NCBI GenBank assembly: GCA_964344215.1
Contig: CAYFMP010000001.1
Span: forward strand, 70,428-134,427
DNA length: 64,000 nucleotides
Source of the DNA: CAYFMP01 sp964344215
GTDB lineage: Bacteria > Pseudomonadota > Alphaproteobacteria > Rhodospirillales > Casp-alpha2
Direction: 5' to 3'
Below the pieces are notes generated by a model. That model was given only the letters and a program-made list of their open reading frames with translations, was not told the origin of the DNA and did no database searches. This document shows positions 60,634 to 64,000 of this stretch, one piece after another. The translations under genes and the position numbers were made by a program. Each line of letters begins with the position of its first letter. The first letter of the stretch is position 1.

Positions 60634-62781
60634 TCATGGCCTGGCGGAGACGGCGGTGCCGCCAGCGGCCGTCGCCAGGGCGTCGAGCACGGCGTCCTCG
60701 CTCAACAGTTCCGGCAGCACGATGCCGTTCGGCGCCTGCGGGCCGTAGACGGCGTTGAAGGGAATGCCGTAGCGCTGGAAACCGGCCAGGTACATGGAGA
60801 TTTCCTCGTCGGGGCGGGTCCAGTCGGCCTGCATGGCGACGACGCCGTCGGCGGACAGCCGCGTCAACACCTCGCCGCGCCCGAGCACCAGGCTCTTGTT
60901 GACCTGGCAGGTGATGCACCAATCGGCGGTGACGTCGACGAACACGGTCTTTCCGGCGGCGACGAGACCGGCGATGGCGACCTCGTCGAAGGCCGTCCAC
61001 AGGCCCTTCAAGACCTTGGCTTCGGCCTCGGCGGCGGCGTTGCCGGGGCTGCCGGCGACCCAGCCCGGCGTCAGAAAGGCGAGAAGAATGAGGGCGCTCA
61101 GCGAGAACCCGGCGACGCCGCGGACCTCGGCCCGCGAACGCCTGAGCACGATGAAAACGATGACGACCAAGAGCAGGATAACGCCGATCGCCACCGCCGC
61201 CGTGAAGCCGGCGATGGCCGACAGCACGCTGATCAGCCACGCTCCAGTCGCCGCCAACGCGATGCCGAGCAGTTGGCGCAGCCGGATCATCCACGGGCCC
61301 GGCTTCGGCAACCGGGTGGCCAGCCGCGGGGCGGCGGCGACCAGCAGGTAGGGCAACGCCAGACCGAGACCGAGCACGGCGAAGACGGCGACAATCTCGG
61401 CGCCGCCGCGGGCCAGCGCGAAGCCGACCGCGGTGCCGAGGAAGGGTGCCGAGCACGGTGTCGCCAGCAAGGTGGCGAGAGCGCCGTGCAGGAAATGGGC
61501 GCCGAGGCCGTGCGCCGCCTCACCGCCGGCCACCGAGAACCAGGCCGGCAGGCGAATCCGGAAGAGTCCCCACAGGTTGCAGGCGAAAAACGTCACCAGC
61601 AGAGCCATGGCGGTCAGGAACCACGGGTGCTGGAACTGTATGCCCCAACCGACCGCGGCGCCGGCCTGCTTGAGGCCGATCAGGGCGGCGGCCAGGACCA
61701 GGAACGAGAACACGATGCCGGCGGCGGTGGCGACGAAACTCATCCGCACGTACCTGGTTTCGCCGCCGCCGTGACTGATCACGCCCAGCACCTTCAGCGA
61801 CAACACCGGCAACACGCACGGCATCAGGTTGAGAATCAGGCCGCCGATCAAGGCCAGCCCGAGGATGGCAAGCAGACCCGGCGCCGGGCCGACAGCGCCG
61901 CCCGCAGCCACCGGCAGGCGCTTCTCGGCGGCGCGCTTGCCGTCGCTCAACGTGAACACCAGATCGCGACCGCCCAAATTCGGACCGAGCTCGTCCTCCA
62001 GTTGGTCGACTCCATAGACGACGACGTCCATGACGGCGCTGCGGCGGCCGTCGAACAGACGGACGACCGGCTTGGCGAAGGACAGTTCGGGCGGCCCCTC
62101 GATGAAGAGGTCGGGCGCCTTGAACGGCTCCGTCGAGCGCACCGCGACGCGTACGGCCGGCTTGCCGCCGAGGCGCGCCGCCGCCGCCGAAACCAGGCTG
62201 AGGCCGTGCGCCCGGCCGTCGCCGGGAACGGTGACGGCGAAGCGGCTGATCAAGTGGGCGAACCGGCTCGGTTTGGGCGGACCGGCCGGCAACGCAAGCG
62301 CCAGGTCGGCCTCGTAGGGAATGCAGACTTCGTCGCACGTCAGGTAGCGGATATTGGCCTTGAGGCCGACGCCGTCGGCCGCTCTCTCGGGAACGGCTTT
62401 CAACGGCAGGACAACCTCTTCCTTGTAGCCCAGGGTCTCCAGCCCGATCACCGAAAACCGCGTCGGGGTCGGCCACGACAGCGCCGCCGACTTCAGATTG
62501 GTCGAGCCGCTCCAATCGGGAATCGGCGGGAACCCGGCGTCGCCCGGCGAGCGCCAATAGATCTTCCAACCCGGCTTCAGGCGAAATTGTAGGCCGAAGA
62601 CGATGGCTTCGCCGTTGCCGGCGGTCTCCGAGGCGGCGATCAGCCGTACCGCCGATTGCTCGGTTTCCACCCACGCCGAGGCCGCCGGTTCGGCCGGCCA
62701 GGCGGCGCCCGGCGTCAGCGCCGCCGCCGCGACGGCGACGGCGGCGAATAAGGACCTGGGAGCGGATTCATACAGCGGCAT
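60634..62781 (-). CDS. dsbD: DsbD/ScsB-type thiol:disulfide reductase
   Basis: 715 aa. Signal peptide (ending AAWPAE), an N-terminal periplasmic DsbD-like domain (RLKPGWKIYWRSPGDAGFPP and YLTCDEVCIP), eight or so membrane helices with a cysteine in LMPCVLPVLSLKVLG and another in TPCSAPFLG, and a C-terminal thioredoxin domain (TADWCITCQVNKS). Carries electrons from cytoplasmic thioredoxin to the periplasm. The long N-terminal domain points to the ScsB-like branch. Confidence 0.88.
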   Translation of the reverse strand: MPLYESAPRSLFAAVAVAAAALTPGAAWPAEPAASAWVETEQSAVRLIAASETAGNGEAIVFGLQFRLKPGWKIYWRSPGDAGFPPIPDWSGSTNLKSAALSWPTPTRFSVIGLETLGYKEEVVLPLKAVPERAADGVGLKANIRYLTCDEVCIPYEADLALALPAGPPKPSRFAHLISRFAVTVPGDGRAHGLSLVSAAAARLGGKPAVRVAVRSTEPFKAPDLFIEGPPELSFAKPVVRLFDGRRSAVMDVVVYGVDQLEDELGPNLGGRDLVFTLSDGKRAAEKRLPVAAGGAVGPAPGLLAILGLALIGGLILNLMPCVLPVLSLKVLGVISHGGGETRYVRMSFVATAAGIVFSFLVLAAALIGLKQAGAAVGWGIQFQHPWFLTAMALLVTFFACNLWGLFRIRLPAWFSVAGGEAAHGLGAHFLHGALATLLATPCSAPFLGTAVGFALARGGAEIVAVFAVLGLGLALPYLLVAAAPRLATRLPKPGPWMIRLRQLLGIALAATGAWLISVLSAIAGFTAAVAIGVILLLVVIVFIVLRRSRAEVRGVAGFSLSALILLAFLTPGWVAGSPGNAAAEAEAKVLKGLWTAFDEVAIAGLVAAGKTVFVDVTADWCITCQVNKSLVLGRGEVLTRLSADGVVAMQADWTRPDEEISMYLAGFQRYGIPFNAVYGPQAPNGIVLPELLSEDAVLDALATAAGGTAVSARP

Positions 62782-63006
62782 CGACGTCGCAATCTGCCTG
62801 TCGGGCGTTGAAACAGGGTATCCGGGCCCTATATAGCCGCCTTTTCCGGCTAATTCACGTCAAGAAGGCCAACTCACGGACTATTGACGCCGCGTGAAGG
62901 ACGGGTTGGGGGGGCGCCGCTTTGCGGGCGGCTATCCGGTGTGGCATAATGGCCGGGTTCGGTTGCCGATACGCCGTCGGCAACATGCGTGAAAACCGGT
63001 GGAACC

Positions 63007-63582
63007 ATGTCGTATCCGGATGACGATACGGAATACCTGGCCGGGCAGATGCTGATCGCCATGCCGGGCATGCAAGATCCGCGGTTCGCCAAGTCGGTCA
63101 TCTATATGTGCGCGCACAGCGCCGACGGGGCGATGGGATTGGTCGTCAACCGCGAGATCGAGTCGCTGACGTTCCCGGACCTGCTGGAGCAACTCGAGAT
63201 CGAACCGGGTGATTTGCACACACAGATCATGGTGCAATTCGGCGGGCCGGTCGAATCGGGACGCGGGTTCGTGCTGCATTCGCCCGATTACGTGCAGGAC
63301 GTCACCATGGTCGTCGACGACGACGTCGCCCTGACCGCGACGGTCGATATTTTGAGAGCCATCGCCGACGGCGCCGGCCCCCAACACCGTATGCTGGCCT
63401 TGGGCTACGCCGGCTGGGGACCCGGCCAACTGGACGCCGAAATCAAGCGCAACGGCTGGCTGCATGTATCGGCCGATTCCGGTCTGGTGTTCGGCGCCGA
63501 CCTCGATGGAAAATGGGAGCGCGCCATGCGCAAACTGGGCATCGACCCGAGAATGCTGTCGGACGAAGCCGGCCACGCCTGA
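63007..63582 (+). CDS. YqgE/AlgH family protein
   Basis: 191 aa from the ATG after GGTGGAACC; a GTG 6 codons upstream is less likely. GQMLIAMPGMQDPRFAKSVIYMCAHSADGAMGLVVN is the family signature, and VQFGGPVESGRGFVLH follows. Conserved in proteobacteria; function unsettled. The spacer upstream (62782-63006) is GC-rich with no feature noted. Confidence 0.9.
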   Translation: MSYPDDDTEYLAGQMLIAMPGMQDPRFAKSVIYMCAHSADGAMGLVVNREIESLTFPDLLEQLEIEPGDLHTQIMVQFGGPVESGRGFVLHSPDYVQDVTMVVDDDVALTATVDILRAIADGAGPQHRMLALGYAGWGPGQLDAEIKRNGWLHVSADSGLVFGADLDGKWERAMRKLGIDPRMLSDEAGHA

Positions 63583-63597
63583 AAACTCTCCCCGACC

Positions 63598-63879
63598 ATG
63601 ACCAAGAAAAAACCTCGGAAAAAGGGCGCTCGGTCGCCGGACCGGTTCATGACGGCGACGTTCGAACGCATGGAGGCCTGCGACGACGCCGAACAACTGA
63701 ACGATCAGGTCCTGATCCCGTTTGCCGCCGCCCTGGAGGCGGTCTGCGAGGCGCGCGGATATCTGCTTAACATTTACGGCGAAAAGACTAATATCGTATT
63801 CACAAACGATCAGGACGCGGAAGCGATCTACCATTTGATCGAGAACTACCTGGATCGACGGGAAGCGGGCGACGGCTGA
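63598..63879 (+). CDS. Conserved hypothetical protein
   Basis: 93 aa. Basic start (MTKKKPRKKGARSPDRF), then FERMEACDDAEQLNDQVLIPFAAALEAVCEARGYLLNIYGEKTNIVF and an acidic end. No family recognised. 15 nt after yqgE, same strand, so probably co-transcribed. Confidence 0.6.
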   Translation: MTKKKPRKKGARSPDRFMTATFERMEACDDAEQLNDQVLIPFAAALEAVCEARGYLLNIYGEKTNIVFTNDQDAEAIYHLIENYLDRREAGDG

Positions 63880-63998
63880 ACGGTTTCCCGCACCTGAGCG
63901 CCAGGGGGGTGTGCCAGCAGAGAGAAGGGACGATCCGGTTCGGCGTTAGAGCGGGTCACGTTGATATGGAAGCGGCTGAGATCGGTGTTGCGGCCTGC
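63846..63998 (-). CDS. Possible 3' end of a gene cut by the right edge
   Basis: Minus-strand frame entering at the right edge, 50 codons to TAG at 63846-63848: AGRNTDLSRFHINVTRSN, then AEPDRPFSLLAHPPGAQ. Codon use is GC-rich at third positions and the residues look protein-like, but it overlaps the previous plus-strand gene by 34 nt. No family recognised. Confidence 0.3.
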   Translation of the reverse strand, partial: AGRNTDLSRFHINVTRSNAEPDRPFSLLAHPPGAQVRETVQPSPASRRSR

Positions 63999-64000
63999 CG

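Noticed and set aside
1..64000. tRNA or rRNA genes
   Set aside because: No cloverleaf with T-loop GGTTCGAATCC-type sequence and no rRNA-like stretch was noticed on either strand; a tRNAscan run would settle it.

Overview
The window reads as chromosomal DNA of a GC-rich, metabolically versatile alphaproteobacterium, probably Rhodospirillales-like. This is inferred from the gene families and gene order: a heme d1 operon, single-chain GcvP with gcvT-gcvH-gcvP order, APH-type thrB followed by rnhA, and DUF1194, DUF1285 and DUF6111-like proteins. A run of 10 N at 18891-18900 and one or two single-base frameshifts point to a draft, possibly metagenomic, assembly.

Layout. 1-5049: the 3' part of a heme d1 (cytochrome cd1 nitrite reductase cofactor) operon, nirF(partial)-nirD-nirL-nirG-nirH-nirJ-nirN; nirS and nirE are not in view. 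5120-17014: a polyamine/amine block with gamma-glutamylputrescine oxidase and synthetase, a trimethylamine/histamine-dehydrogenase-type flavoprotein, an SDR, a class III aminotransferase and a potD-B-C-A ABC importer. A high-GC scar of another PotA-type ATPase follows at about 17221-17387. 17473-22171: an operon that interleaves a succinate dehydrogenase/fumarate reductase complex with a two-subunit class I fumarase. 22222-23700 (minus): DUF6111-like, NUDIX and DUF1285 genes. 23764-30533: a MoxR-DUF58-BatA/DUF4159 module. 30530-34545: a LysR gene divergent from doxX-wrbA-glutathionyl hydroquinone reductase-pirin, a quinone/electrophile stress set in which wrbA is frameshifted. 34653-41831: mixed housekeeping genes, including an isolated flgG with a sigma-54 promoter and its own terminator.

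42250-44800 is an AT-rich island holding a complete Type II restriction-modification system: Vsr, C5-methyltransferase and an Eco29kI-like GIY-YIG endonuclease. 44837-49551 (minus) is the glycine cleavage operon gcvT-gcvH-gcvP behind a tandem glycine riboswitch. 49658-52415 (minus) carries a lipoprotein, a double CDGSH protein with two Cys-to-Arg changes, and a large peptidoglycan-binding-domain repeat protein. thrB-rnhA follow at 52559-53984.

54000-58870 is the oddest part. The 3' end of rnhA recurs as the C-terminal tail of a LysR regulator and again about 3.4 kb further on. A segment of about 3.1 kb of lower GC (LysR, PAS_5 protein, small ORFs, one gene broken by an amber codon) lies between two diverged direct repeats of about 320 bp. 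From 58792 to the right edge the genes are ordinary: a response regulator, a peroxiredoxin, a DsbD-type reductase and YqgE.
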